A DNA stretch of 56,588 nucleotides from an uncultured Lachnospiraceae bacterium (GCA_910583835.1 CAJTYM010000001.1:48299-104886), one strand, 5' to 3'. Shown: positions 1-8,863, counted from the stretch's first letter. Notes: generated from the letters alone by a model not told the origin. Program-made: numbers and translations.

Positions 1-88
1 TTTCCAGATAGTCCCACGGGTTCAGCGTCTCGGCTATGCCATACATGCGGGCGAGGATGATTGCTGTTTCTAAATATTTTCTGTCCAT
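1..88 (-). CDS. 5' end of an unrecognised gene (cut by the window edge)
   Basis: The minus strand opens with ATG at 88 and stays open for 29 codons to the window edge. A purine-rich Shine-Dalgarno sequence (GGAAAGG) lies about ten bases upstream. The first residues are MDRKYLETAIILARMYGIAE. Too little is visible to assign a family. It is oriented like the rest of the plasmid-like module. A TGCACCCG motif at 213-220 lies upstream, as it does upstream of several other genes of the module, though at a longer distance. Confidence 0.6.
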   Translation of the reverse strand, partial: MDRKYLETAIILARMYGIAETLNPWDYLE

Positions 89-212
89 GCCTTACCAATT
101 CCTTTCCTATATACTCTATATTGTATCTGTGCTACCATGCAGTGGGACAGCTTTTACGTCCTGTTATTATCTGTCCCCTATACTATACCATGCACCTCGT
201 TCCTTACAAATC

Positions 213-220
213 TGCACCCG
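213..220 (-). promoter_or_regulatory. CGGGTGCA leader motif, site 1
   Basis: Exact copy of the octamer found upstream of several same-strand genes of the module. It lies 125 bp before the start codon at 88, the longest spacing of the set. Function unknown. Confidence 0.35.
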
Positions 221-321
221 TACTCTTCACAGAATTGCAAGCTGGAATATCTGCCATTTGACACCAGTGTTAAAATTCATTAGCAGCGTCAGCTTATTAT
301 ATCATTTACAGGCACAGGCAT

Positions 322-372
322 GGTTACAGGTTACAAGCAGCAATTTTACCTGTAACTTTGTAACCTGTAACC
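322..372. repeat. Iteron-like locus A (short form)
   Basis: GGTTACAGGTTACAA at 322-336 faces an inverted set TGTAACTTTGTAACCTGTAACC ending at 372, separated by about 12 bp. The same two half-blocks bound the longer loci at 5603-5810 and 24097-24304, but here the roughly 150-bp AT-rich centre is absent. It may bind the Rep_3 initiator or a partition protein. The remainder of the 89-607 gap shows only the palindrome at 564-591 and no convincing gene. Confidence 0.6.
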
Positions 373-563
373 TCCTGCTCCCGACAGGGTAAAAAAGAAA
401 TATGCAGCGTGGATGATACATACCCTGCCGCATATTTCCGTAAACCTGTTAAGTTGGTCGTAAATCCTGTTGCCATCGTTGTTCCTCCAGTATAAGGTTA
501 GATTTTTCCCCGACCGGAACTTCACATTTTATAATTTAAGCCTTTTTATCGCAGATACCCTTG

Positions 564-591
564 CCATTCTGCCCATATATGGGCAGAATGG
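564..591. repeat. Perfect 28-bp palindrome
   Basis: The arm CCATTCTGCCCATA is followed directly by its reverse complement with no loop. It sits 16 bp beyond the primase stop codon. There is no T-run on either side, so a protein-binding or recombination site is more likely than an intrinsic terminator. Its core CCCATATATGGG recurs at 7187-7198. Confidence 0.7.
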
Positions 592-607
592 ATGGACACT
601 TGTTTCA

Positions 608-2701
608 TTATCTATATTCTTCAACAATGTTATAGAAGCCGCCATAGCTAAGAGACGGAAGCGGTGGAGTCCATTCCGTTTTCACTTCGTCCGGGTCTTC
701 CCTGATAAATTCGCGCCCATTGTCTCTCCATGCATTCAAGCAATTATATTTTAAAACCCATTTTTCATAAGACGGCTCCTCCAGCGTGGACTTCTCTTTC
801 AATAATTTACAGAAGTCTTCGTACTGCTGATGCCATGTCCCGTCTTTGTCCGGCAGCACTACTTTCTCCAAAAAGCTGTAGTCCATCCAGTGACAGAAGT
901 CCCCCGTATAACGGAGACCGTTGCGGAAAGTTTCTGTTGACGGACGGAACTGCAACTCTTTTTCCGGGTCATAGTCACGATACTTTGTCCATGTACGTTT
1001 ATCCGTGTTTGCGGGAAAATCCTTAAAGACATCCATCCTGATTCTATAATCCTTATGCCTTCCTGTGATTTTCATGCTTCCATTTAAGACTTCCCAGTCT
1101 TCCCGTGTTCCAGCCCATGCCTGGACCTGTTTCCAGAATGTCTGCGCTGAAATGTTCGTTCTGTTATGATTCGTTACTTCGAACCAATTGGCGAACATGT
1201 CATACAGCATCGGTGTTGGAATGACATCAAACGAAATAATGTTCGGATATTCCTCGACAATCTCATTCATGAACTGGATTGCCGGAAGTGAATTCTCCAT
1301 GATGCTCTTCTTTGCTGATGTAGTCTCCAGCACTTCTTCACTGTAATGCACCGGAACTTCCACCAGACATTTACGCAGGATGTATTCGCTCACTTCCTTA
1401 CGCTTCACATAATCATCACGGATATACTGCTTGTCGCCCTTATCCGTTGCGAACACTTTTTCGAATGGGAGTACTCGCATACAGCGGAACACAGATTCGG
1501 AAGCATTTTTAAACCGGGGAGTTTGATTACAGCACTGCACCAGCGTCATTGTCCGCCTTACCGTAACAGCCCTCTGGTAAATGTTGCGCATCCTTACCGG
1601 CTCCATGCGGATGAGCTTTTTAACCTCCGCATAATTATCAATGAACTTTACACTTTCTTCAAGTTCATCAGATAAAATTGCCATTTTCCCTTCAATATCC
1701 GCCAGTCCGTATTGTGCATCCGTAAGCTGGTTGAGGCTATTTGTGCATACATTAGTTTCGCCGCACACTGCCTTCAAGGCGTTTAATGCCGTGCTTTTCC
1801 CGGATGACCCGGCTGCGATGCCTTCCTTATTCTGCCAAAACCACATGATACTTTCAGAATACCCGGAAATGACATGGGCGGTAATCTCCCAGAAAGCCTG
1901 AATATACAGGTTGCACATTTGGGGATTGTCATCGAATAATGAGTAAATGAAGGATTCAACGTCCCAAGGGTCATGGGCGATTCCCTTATTGTCCACTGTG
2001 ATGGTCACATTATAGGCATTGGGGTTATATGCGACCGGAAGTTTAAACGTAAAAGCTTTTCCTGCATATACATCATCAAAGGTTGAATCGTCCCATTCCA
2101 GAAAGATATGGCTGTCTCTGTCGTAGACGCCGTTCTGGCATGGCACATGTACCCCATCAAAGACTGCTTCCCTGTGTTTCTCATTTTCTGTAGCCATCTG
2201 TGTGCAGAGTGAATGGTACGTTTCTTTAATAAAATATGTGCCAGCCCCAGGCTGCACACTTACAACCATAGCATTGAACTTTTCCTTGTACCTGTCATCC
2301 TCCAAAGAAACCCAAATGCCATTTTCCGGTGAGGCATCATCCCTGATTCGCAGCGCAGGCTTCGGCTCGCTGTAATCATCAAACCGGACCATGCCGATAT
2401 CTTTACAGTATTTCAGGATTAAGGCTACCACATGTTCACTCAGCTCCTGCGGGTATTTATATTTGCCTCCTTTTGGCAGGGAAGTATTTTTGAGTTCAAT
2501 GGCCATCCTAATCCCATCAAAAACATCTCCTACAATGAAGCGACATTGTTTCTTCACCAAACCCTCATACGTGATACTCTGACCTTGCGACATGAGATGT
2601 TCCAGCGTGTCTGAAGCGCCTCTCATTTCCACATCAGTGTATTGTTCCGTTGGAGCTATCGCTGCGAAAGGTATCGGTTTCCCGTACTCATCAACTGCCA
2701 T
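608..2701 (-). CDS. P4/D5-type phage/plasmid primase-helicase
   Basis: A 697-aa protein expected to unwind DNA and help prime replication of the element. The C-terminal half is a superfamily 3 helicase: Walker A GSSGKST near residue 300, an acidic Walker B (ILSDELEE) near 345, and a QCCNQTP sensor followed by the basic RCMRVLPF stretch, as in P4 alpha and poxvirus D5 relatives. The N-terminal half shows no primase motif I can point to. I set the start at 2701, where GAGGAAAATT precedes ATG; the longer open frame upstream only overlaps the preceding small gene out of frame. It overlaps that gene by 11 bp, suggesting translational coupling. Family confidence is good; primase activity is inferred from the family. 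Confidence 0.85.
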   Translation of the reverse strand: MAVDEYGKPIPFAAIAPTEQYTDVEMRGASDTLEHLMSQGQSITYEGLVKKQCRFIVGDVFDGIRMAIELKNTSLPKGGKYKYPQELSEHVVALILKYCKDIGMVRFDDYSEPKPALRIRDDASPENGIWVSLEDDRYKEKFNAMVVSVQPGAGTYFIKETYHSLCTQMATENEKHREAVFDGVHVPCQNGVYDRDSHIFLEWDDSTFDDVYAGKAFTFKLPVAYNPNAYNVTITVDNKGIAHDPWDVESFIYSLFDDNPQMCNLYIQAFWEITAHVISGYSESIMWFWQNKEGIAAGSSGKSTALNALKAVCGETNVCTNSLNQLTDAQYGLADIEGKMAILSDELEESVKFIDNYAEVKKLIRMEPVRMRNIYQRAVTVRRTMTLVQCCNQTPRFKNASESVFRCMRVLPFEKVFATDKGDKQYIRDDYVKRKEVSEYILRKCLVEVPVHYSEEVLETTSAKKSIMENSLPAIQFMNEIVEEYPNIISFDVIPTPMLYDMFANWFEVTNHNRTNISAQTFWKQVQAWAGTREDWEVLNGSMKITGRHKDYRIRMDVFKDFPANTDKRTWTKYRDYDPEKELQFRPSTETFRNGLRYTGDFCHWMDYSFLEKVVLPDKDGTWHQQYEDFCKLLKEKSTLEEPSYEKWVLKYNCLNAWRDNGREFIREDPDEVKTEWTPPLPSLSYGGFYNIVEEYR

Positions 2702-2939
2702 AATTTTCCTCTTTTCTACCCATATCCGCCGGGTCAGCGTCAAAATTCCTATTATGTAATGCATCGGACGCAGCCAGATAATCTTGCTCTGCACCGAGTG
2801 CATGCCTTGTAACCACGCCCGCCAGCGGCTTTGATGCACCCTGCATCTGAGCCAGTTCATTAAGGGCGTCCATCAGTTTTTCATAGTCCCTTTCCGGATG
2901 GTATTTAAGCCGGATGGGCTTATTAGAAATATTTTTCAT
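2691..2939 (-). CDS. Small hypothetical protein upstream of the primase
   Basis: An 82-aa basic-to-neutral protein with AAAGGATAAAGT before its ATG. Its 3' end overlaps the primase start by 11 bp, so the two probably form one transcript with coupled translation. The region after residue 20 is predicted helical by eye (KLMDALNELAQMQ). No domain is recognised. By position it may be a replication accessory or regulator, but that is only inferred from its place in front of the helicase. Confidence 0.65.
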   Translation of the reverse strand: MKNISNKPIRLKYHPERDYEKLMDALNELAQMQGASKPLAGVVTRHALGAEQDYLAASDALHNRNFDADPADMGRKEENYGS

Positions 2940-3253
2940 ACTTTATCCTTTCTTTCTCCGTACTTGCAATCACGGAGAGATTATGGTAATTTTATATTGT
3001 AATGTTTTATTGAGCCATTCTTCATTCATGAGCTGCCAACTCAATGTGGGATGGCTTTTTCTTTTTTTGGGGAATCCCTGCTTTTGCGCATCTTTTCATG
3101 CATCCTTTCATGCCTCCCATTTCTGTTTATTTGGTTTGAGTGCCGTGCAACTTATCTTGTTTTTAAGCACTTTTGATTTTTTTTATTGTAAACCCAAATA
3201 GCCAGACATTTCAAGATGTAAAATACAATTATCAATTTTTCCATAAAACTGCG

Positions 3254-3321
3254 AAAATGCTTGAAAATAAAGCATTTTTGCTATAAAATAGTACCGGACA
3301 TTTTTTCAACTCAACCGGACA
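3254..3321 (+). promoter_or_regulatory. Candidate promoter with two ACCGGACA direct repeats
   Basis: A hairpin (AAAATGCTT/AAGCATTTT, 3254-3278) overlaps a candidate -35 TTGAAA (3262-3267) and, after 17 bp, a -10 TAAAAT (3285-3290). ACCGGACA occurs at 3293-3300 and again at 3314-3321, exactly 21 bp apart, which is two helical turns and fits an operator downstream of the -10. It drives the plus-strand gene at 3347. Nothing else was seen in the 2940-3346 gap. Confidence 0.45.
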
Positions 3322-3346
3322 CGGTAAGCTTTAAGGAGGATTTTGT

Positions 3347-4249
3347 ATGAGTGAAAAGAAAAATGAAGCACAATTGGATTATGAGAGGATATTTTCAGTT
3401 TACGAAATAAAATGGGGTTATAATGACCAGAAAAAAAGAGACGCCACAGAGAAGTATCTGAAAAGGGCTCTGGAGAAAAGCTTTCCGGGCAGGAAATGGG
3501 GTGGACTGTCGGAGGCGGAAAAGGAACTGTTTATTTACATCCATATAAAGAAATATATGATTGAGAAATGTGTGCTTGCCGGTAAGCAGGAAAGAATAAG
3601 TGAGAAAATCAAAGCGCATGTTTCGGACGTATGGCTTAATGCGGCAAATGCCATATATATAGAAAAGACCCTGCGCTCAAGGTATTTTTATGACAAGCCC
3701 GCTTTCGATGCAATGGCAGATGATAATGAGAAAGCAAAGGCAAAGGAAAAAGCATATAAACAGTTTAAAGAAGCCATGCGGGCGTTTTCGCCGGATACCC
3801 CTGTGCCGTCTCTGGAAGAGTGGGCTGCGGATAATGAGCGAACGCCTAAAAATATCAAAGACTATGAACTGCGGCACATCCTGAGCCATGAAGCGGTTGA
3901 ACCGGAACCCGTAAAAACTGAGTCCAAGGCATCACAGGCTGATATAGACCATGTGCTGCTGATGACCATCGTAAAAATCCTGAGGGAGCAAAAAATAGCG
4001 GACATAGATGTGGGGAAAATAGAGAAGTGCCTGACATTCATAAATGCATTCCATGAATGCCCTATCCATCCGCTTATGCTCCGGTATGACGCGGACCTTG
4101 AAACAGGCAAGGGTGGGAACTTAAAAATGACGAAGGAAGAACAGGAGGAATATATTAAAAGATGCCAAGACTATCTATATTATATGGGGATGCTTGATAA
4201 CCTGTCTTTTTATGAAGTGCCCGGAAAAAATCAGCCACGTAAGGGATAA
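3347..4249 (+). CDS. Hypothetical protein, divergent from the primase operon
   Basis: A 300-aa, highly charged, lysine/glutamate-rich protein with an excellent ribosome binding site (AAGGAGGATTTTGT before ATG). I recognise no family. The N-terminal half is rich in amphipathic helices (YNDQKKRDATEKYLKRALEK) and the C-terminal third carries more hydrophobic helices (DHVLLMTIVKILREQKI). It is one of very few plus-strand genes in the left module and has its own promoter region with duplicated ACCGGACA sites, so it may be independently controlled. A role in replication control or copy number is possible but not shown. Confidence 0.75.
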   Translation: MSEKKNEAQLDYERIFSVYEIKWGYNDQKKRDATEKYLKRALEKSFPGRKWGGLSEAEKELFIYIHIKKYMIEKCVLAGKQERISEKIKAHVSDVWLNAANAIYIEKTLRSRYFYDKPAFDAMADDNEKAKAKEKAYKQFKEAMRAFSPDTPVPSLEEWAADNERTPKNIKDYELRHILSHEAVEPEPVKTESKASQADIDHVLLMTIVKILREQKIADIDVGKIEKCLTFINAFHECPIHPLMLRYDADLETGKGGNLKMTKEEQEEYIKRCQDYLYYMGMLDNLSFYEVPGKNQPRKG

Positions 4250-4310
4250 GCTTTCCGCCTGCCATGTCGCATCCCGGCTTTTCATATGGAAGAGCCACCT
4301 ATAATAAAAG

Positions 4311-4347
4311 AATCCCCACAGACATATAGGATACGGTTGTGGGGATT
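4311..4347. terminator. Bidirectional intrinsic terminator
   Basis: AATCCCCACA at 4311-4320 pairs perfectly with TGTGGGGATT at 4338-4347. T-rich tracts lie outside on both strands. It separates two convergent genes (3347-4249 plus, 4403-5398 minus). Confidence 0.85.
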
Positions 4348-4402
4348 TAATTTTAGATTTAATATAAATATGGTATGGCTTTTTTGTAATTTTCTGTAAA
4401 CG

Positions 4403-5398
4403 TCAGACTGTTCCTGTTCCATTACCAAAGGTATCCCGTCCTGTTGTCAATGCCTTTTTTACGCCATCCAGCCATGCAAGGTATTTTTCTTTCCCCTGCT
4501 CCGGCAGGAATCCCTGCGATATCTCTTCAAACCGTCCGGCATTGATATGGCTTCCATATACGGTGCGGAAGATTTCTTCCCGAACCCGGAAACGGATGTA
4601 ATAATATTTCACGTTCCCCTCCCATTTCGTCTTCCGATACCATTTCTGCGCTGTCCCGCCAATTCCTTTTTCCGGCGGATACAGCTCTATCATGTGGCTC
4701 TGGCTGATTTCTTCCAACGGTTTCTCCAATATGTCCTTCTCAAAATGCGGGCGGTCAAAATGCCCTTCCGGTCTGTTCCTGTCAGTATAGCTCCCAAAAT
4801 CCAGCCCCATCGCATCCTTCAGCCCCTTGGTTGAAAACCTCACTTCTGTTATGGTTGGCAGGCTCCTGCTGTATTTCTGCCGCCTCCGTAATTCCATGTA
4901 CAGGTAGATGCTGTATTGTGACTTAAACCCCATGATATCCCCTATGTCAAACCGGAAATAATCTTTACATGCTGCCAGATTGCTCATTTGGCTGATAAAT
5001 GCCGGATTTACCGCAACGGCAGTATAGCATTTGTTTCCATACACATCTAAAATCAGGGGAACGGTTTTTTGGACGTTTTCGTCTGCCGGGGATGCCGCCA
5101 TGCAATCCCGTATCATATCCTTCAGCCCATCACGCACCCGTTTGGCAGCGGCGGCATCGCTCTTCATGTTCCATCCCAGCCGTGATTTTACCAGCTTGTT
5201 ATCCAGAATGACAATATTGTTTCCGGGGGCATCTCCGTGCCAGTCTATGTGTTCCAGCATGGCGAAAAAAAGCTTCATCTGCACTTTGCCCATTCGCGGC
5301 AGGCTCTTTGCAAGCGTTTTCCCCAAGGCGATGGCTGTCTGTATATGTAAAGGGTTCTGTTCCGGCATCTGCATGGCGTCATATGGTATATGCTCCAT
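4403..5398 (-). CDS. Rep_3-family-like replication initiator
   Basis: A 331-aa protein resembling plasmid initiators with two winged-helix domains. The stretch QYSIYLYMELRRRQKYS near residue 170 matches the conserved helix of Rep_3 proteins, and the C-terminal half alternates basic helices and strands (KWYRKTKWEGNVKYYYIRF) as expected for a second DNA-binding wing. Start ATG 5398 follows GAGGAAATATC. Iteron-like arrays lie about 200-410 bp upstream (5603-5810), the usual arrangement of an initiator beside its origin. Expected role: bind the iterons and open the origin, and possibly repress its own promoter. The assignment rests on general resemblance plus context, since no unique catalytic motif exists for this family. 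Confidence 0.7.
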   Translation of the reverse strand: MEHIPYDAMQMPEQNPLHIQTAIALGKTLAKSLPRMGKVQMKLFFAMLEHIDWHGDAPGNNIVILDNKLVKSRLGWNMKSDAAAAKRVRDGLKDMIRDCMAASPADENVQKTVPLILDVYGNKCYTAVAVNPAFISQMSNLAACKDYFRFDIGDIMGFKSQYSIYLYMELRRRQKYSRSLPTITEVRFSTKGLKDAMGLDFGSYTDRNRPEGHFDRPHFEKDILEKPLEEISQSHMIELYPPEKGIGGTAQKWYRKTKWEGNVKYYYIRFRVREEIFRTVYGSHINAGRFEEISQGFLPEQGKEKYLAWLDGVKKALTTGRDTFGNGTGTV

Positions 5399-5602
5399 GA
5401 TATTTCCTCAATTCTTTTCTCGGGTATTTTATACCATAATTATATTTTTCTTTTCCAATCGTGTCAACTCCCACTGCCTGATAGTCTTTTGTAGGGTGGC
5501 AAAACAGCAAGAACGTGGAGCAAGCGTCTCTGCAATGCCTCAGAGCCTTTGCCAGCCTGATTGCAGCGGCAGGGCTATGATGGCATTTACGGCTACAGTG
5601 AG

Positions 5603-5810
5603 GGTTACAGGTTACAAACAGCAACCACAATTGTGACCTATGTTGTAACCTTTAGGAAGCCCTATTTTACAGCATTTTTTGCTTATAGTTACAAAGTTAC
5701 AACTTTTACAGAAATTTTCTATGTAAATAATAATTATTATATACCTTTGGTATTCTCTTCTCATGTAAAAAAAATATAATAATATATGTGTAACTTTGTA
5801 ACTTGTAACC
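5603..5810. repeat. Iteron-like locus B, candidate origin of replication
   Basis: GGTTACAGGTTACAA (5603-5617), TTGTAACC (5643-5650), AGTTACAAAGTTACAAC (5687-5703) and TGTAACTTTGTAACTTGTAACC (5789-5810) form direct and inverted arrays of an 8-bp unit close to GTTACAAA. Between the last two blocks lies very AT-rich DNA that could melt. The array is upstream of the Rep_3-like gene. A diverged full-length copy lies at 24097-24304. Confidence 0.65.
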
Positions 5811-5869
5811 GGCTGTAAAGAAACAGTCTTCATGCAGAACAGCACAGAGAGATTTTACGGCATAAAAAA

Positions 5870-5890
5870 ACACGCCAGCCCCTGACGTGT
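5870..5890 (-). terminator. Intrinsic terminator
   Basis: On the minus strand ACACGTCAG-GGG-CTGGCGTGT is followed by a run of seven T. It ends the transcript of the gene at 5971-6234. Confidence 0.8.
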
Positions 5891-5970
5891 AAAATAGATA
5901 TGGAGGGCAAAGGGGAATGGACGCATCCATTCCCCTGACTGTTATTTTCTACATTGGATTAGAACCGTGC

Positions 5971-6234
5971 TCAATCACCGTAAAACAGTCTTCCAATCTC
6001 TTTCTCATTGAATAAGTCCTGTGCATAATCATATACCAAATCATCCATTTCAGATTTCAGGTCTTTCATCATCTCAGAAATCCTGTTTGCCCTTTTTGCA
6101 GCATGGTGCGTCTTCCCGAATCTTGCAGAACACAGAAGGTGTAAATCCAGACTTTTCAGGTACATATCCTTTGCACATTCTGCTACTTTTTCCCAGTCTT
6201 CACGGGTCATTTTTTCAATCTTTTTCTTCATCAT
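5971..6234 (-). CDS. Small helical hypothetical protein
   Basis: An 87-aa charged protein that appears entirely helical, containing MTREDWEKVAECAKDMYLKS and a second amphipathic segment ending in FYGD. Its start follows the stop of the upstream 259-aa gene within 3 bp, and GGTGAGGA serves as ribosome binding site, so the two are translationally coupled. ATG codons at 6234 and 6231 are both usable. No family recognised. Confidence 0.65.
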   Translation of the reverse strand: MMKKKIEKMTREDWEKVAECAKDMYLKSLDLHLLCSARFGKTHHAAKRANRISEMMKDLKSEMDDLVYDYAQDLFNEKEIGRLFYGD

Positions 6235-6237
6235 TCC

Positions 6238-7017
6238 TCACCCCGCTTTGCGCTGTAAAGTTACTGCCGGTTCCCTAAAGACTCCAAGACCATCCGCTTT
6301 CATTCTCTCTAAAAATGCCGTATGTATACTCTTTCCAGAATCTGCACATCCCCTAAAAAATTCTCCCATGAAACCGAGGATGTAGCCAGCGGGTCTGCTT
6401 TCCAGAATCTCCCCTGCCGTACAGACGGTGCACATGTCTGCACACAAGTCCATATACAGCTTTTCCGCTTGCGGCAGAGACCGGATTTTGCCTTCCCATT
6501 CTTCCAATGCTGCCTTTTCCGGCGGGTATGTGCAGAGGAATTCTGCAATGGAATCCGAAAAGCTGCGGAACAGGTCAGGAGCCACCGTCCTATCCATCTG
6601 CAATTTTTTCACGTCTCTTCCGGCAGAATAAGAGGCGAAATACTTGATGAGTGCAAAAGGGCATCCGTTCTTCCCTGCGTAAACGGCTTTATATGGCTCA
6701 AACATGGCTACGTACACGGCTTCCAGAGACAGTTTCCGTTTCGTTTCCCCATCCGCCGTCATGCCCTCAAGCTCTTCCAGCAGCTCCCCCATCCGCTCTT
6801 CCAAGGATGGCTGAACGCCGAAATAAACCCGCAGCCTTTCTTTTTCCGGCATGGTCATGTACCTTTTAAAATCAGGATGTACTTTATATAAGTCTTCCAG
6901 CACCGTCCTGAAAAACCCTGATTTGTTCTTCATGCCTATAAACTCCATGCGCAACGGATGCCCTTCCGGGAGCGTCGTTGCGACGCTGAAAATTTTATTG
7001 TCATAATATGTTCCCAT
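6238..7017 (-). CDS. Hypothetical protein, 259 aa
   Basis: The start ATG has AAAGGAAATAAACAT upstream. The protein is mixed helical with a Cys-rich patch near residue 190 (CADMCTVC) and a recognisable arginine-rich ending, but no domain I can name. It is the first gene of a two-gene unit with the 87-aa protein. Its upstream region (7018-7294) contains two strong inverted repeats that could be operators. Probably part of the element's maintenance set. Confidence 0.7.
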   Translation of the reverse strand: MGTYYDNKIFSVATTLPEGHPLRMEFIGMKNKSGFFRTVLEDLYKVHPDFKRYMTMPEKERLRVYFGVQPSLEERMGELLEELEGMTADGETKRKLSLEAVYVAMFEPYKAVYAGKNGCPFALIKYFASYSAGRDVKKLQMDRTVAPDLFRSFSDSIAEFLCTYPPEKAALEEWEGKIRSLPQAEKLYMDLCADMCTVCTAGEILESRPAGYILGFMGEFFRGCADSGKSIHTAFLERMKADGLGVFREPAVTLQRKAG

Positions 7018-7078
7018 ATGTTTATTTCCTTTCTGAATATTTATGCAATATGTTTTGCATTTATTTATATATATTATA

Positions 7079-7146
7079 GCATAAATTATGCATTATGTCA
7101 ACCTATTATTTGCACAACTTATATATCATGCGATATATTATCGCAT
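7079..7146 (-). promoter_or_regulatory. Palindromic operator candidates upstream of the 259-aa gene
   Basis: GCATAAATTATGC (7079-7091) and ATGCGATA-TAT-TATCGCAT (7128-7146) are perfect inverted repeats in an AT-rich stretch, 62-129 bp before the start at 7017. Spacing and symmetry suit binding by a dimeric repressor. No dedicated repressor gene is adjacent. Confidence 0.4.
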
Positions 7147-7242
7147 AATTATTCATTATTATCATATTTTTTCGCACAATATCTCCCCATATATGGGCAT
7201 ATTTTTATCCCCTGCAATATGTTCAAAAAATCTTTTAAAAAA

Positions 7243-7268
7243 GGGATACCCGCCTCTGCGGATACCCC
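7243..7268 (-). terminator. Intrinsic terminator after the ClpX-like gene
   Basis: On the minus strand GGGGTATCCGC-AGAG-GCGGGTATCCC is followed by TTTTTT. It lies 27 bp beyond the stop of the gene ending at 7295. Confidence 0.85.
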
Positions 7269-7294
7269 TGATTCCTTATGTGCCATTCTGCCGC

Positions 7295-8863
7295 TTAATT
7301 TAAGTATTCATCATCCGCTACTCCGAAATCCAGATTGTAGACCCGTTTCGCAAATTTATGTACTACAACCCATGCAATCCCCCTGATTTCCTCCGCCTTT
7401 TCCTGCGTGCATTGTGAAAGCCTTTGAAGGAACCTGTTCCTCTGGTGCTCCAGCGGGTGGGAGAAACGCTGTGCCGGGAGGAACGGGCTCCCCGGATTCA
7501 AGGGCAGCGTCTGTATGGCATCCAACAGCGAAACCATGTTTTTCCCTGCTGCGGTTTTAAGCTTTGCATCTATGAACAGCTGCGTGATTGCGGCGGCAGT
7601 GAAAAACTGCGCCCGCCGGATATCCATGTAGCTGTAAATGTCTGCCAGCCCCTTGGGCGGGCACTCCATAAACCGCCCTTCTTCGTAAATCTCGAACATC
7701 TGCTCCGCATAGACCTGTATGGAATCCGCCTCTTCAGGGATGGCGTCAAGGATTACCCGTCGCAGGAGCTGCCTTTCCTCATGGCTTAGCTGGAATGGCA
7801 CGTCTGGCTTTTCCCCATGCAAAGCAGGGCGTTCCCCTTCCGTTTCCCAGATGACAAAGCCATCCCCGTCTTTATAATCAATGCGGTATGCATTACATTC
7901 CTCGCATTCCGGCATGTCATATAGAGTGTCTTTCATTTCACATATCAGCCCGCGGTGCAGCGCCCTTGCGCCCAGCCCTGAATCCATGGCGCGTTCCGCC
8001 AGCTTCCCTGCCGCTTTCGGGGTAATGGAGAGCGACACGCCCTGACCAAGCTGGAGCAGCGTGCCAAGCTGCTTTACCGGGGAAATGTCCGACTTCAGGA
8101 GGATATCCTCGTAATTCTGGCGTGTGAGTTCGTTCATGACTGAAATAATGGGAAGCCTGCCCAAGAACTGTCGGTTAACCCCATAGGCTGCCAAATTTTC
8201 CGTGGATACTTCTTTTAAAATGTTTTTTTCCGGTGTCCCCTGTTCCTTCCCTGATGATGAGAAACCAATTGCTTTTGGTCTCAGGCGTCTTTTGATGATT
8301 TCATCCAGACCGTCAAAAGCCCCGATGCAGATGAACAGCAAATCGTGGGTCCGCATCTGGATGCGCTTCTCGCCATCCCCACATCCGCATTCTGTGCCTT
8401 CCATGAACTTCAGTAAATTGTCGATAGGATAGAAGCTCTTCTCCTGAACTGAGCCAGAGAAAACCTTGTCTATCTCGTCAAGCACCACAATGGAAAATTC
8501 AGCGGCTCCCTGTCCGGCGTCCTTTGCCTTTGCCGCCTCATGGATGTCCCTCACGATTTCACTGACCTGCTTTCCTTTCCAGCCGGAACCTCTCAGCTGG
8601 CTTGCGTCCTCAATCACAACAGGGATGTCGAGCAGCGCCGCCGCTTCCTGTATGGCGGATGTCTTCCCACAGCCGGATTTGCCGATGACAAGCATATTAT
8701 ATTTTGGACCGTCCATCCTCTGCCCCGTCCGCATGTAATGCTCCCGCCGCAAATTGTGGAGCCAGACGGTGACCGAGATGTCGTATAGATAACTGCCCTG
8801 CCCGATGATGCTTTTCTCCAATATACGGAACAGCTTTTCCGGCGTTACTTTTTTAAGTCCCAT
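7295..8863 (-). CDS. ClpX-like AAA+ ATPase of a mobile element
   Basis: A 522-aa AAA+ protein. Visible motifs are Walker A GKSGCGKT near residues 61-68, Walker B VLDEID near 127-132, and the ClpX-type sensor-2 stretch SGLGARALHRGL followed by MKDTLYDMP, which closely matches the ClpX C-terminal subdomain. It lacks the N-terminal zinc-binding domain of housekeeping ClpX and carries about 150 extra C-terminal residues. The start was moved to 8863 because AAGGAGG precedes that ATG by seven bases; the upstream ATG has no such signal. ClpX unfolds proteins and remodels complexes such as phage transposase, so a role in remodelling a replication or recombination complex is plausible. Partnership with ClpP is doubtful: I see no clear IGF loop. 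Confidence 0.85.
   Translation of the reverse strand: MGLKKVTPEKLFRILEKSIIGQGSYLYDISVTVWLHNLRREHYMRTGQRMDGPKYNMLVIGKSGCGKTSAIQEAAALLDIPVVIEDASQLRGSGWKGKQVSEIVRDIHEAAKAKDAGQGAAEFSIVVLDEIDKVFSGSVQEKSFYPIDNLLKFMEGTECGCGDGEKRIQMRTHDLLFICIGAFDGLDEIIKRRLRPKAIGFSSSGKEQGTPEKNILKEVSTENLAAYGVNRQFLGRLPIISVMNELTRQNYEDILLKSDISPVKQLGTLLQLGQGVSLSITPKAAGKLAERAMDSGLGARALHRGLICEMKDTLYDMPECEECNAYRIDYKDGDGFVIWETEGERPALHGEKPDVPFQLSHEERQLLRRVILDAIPEEADSIQVYAEQMFEIYEEGRFMECPPKGLADIYSYMDIRRAQFFTAAAITQLFIDAKLKTAAGKNMVSLLDAIQTLPLNPGSPFLPAQRFSHPLEHQRNRFLQRLSQCTQEKAEEIRGIAWVVVHKFAKRVYNLDFGVADDEYLN

Noticed and set aside
5603..5810. GTTACAAA arrays considered as CRISPR
   Set aside because: The unit is only about 8 bp, occurs in both orientations without spacers of constant length, and fits iterons next to a replication initiator.
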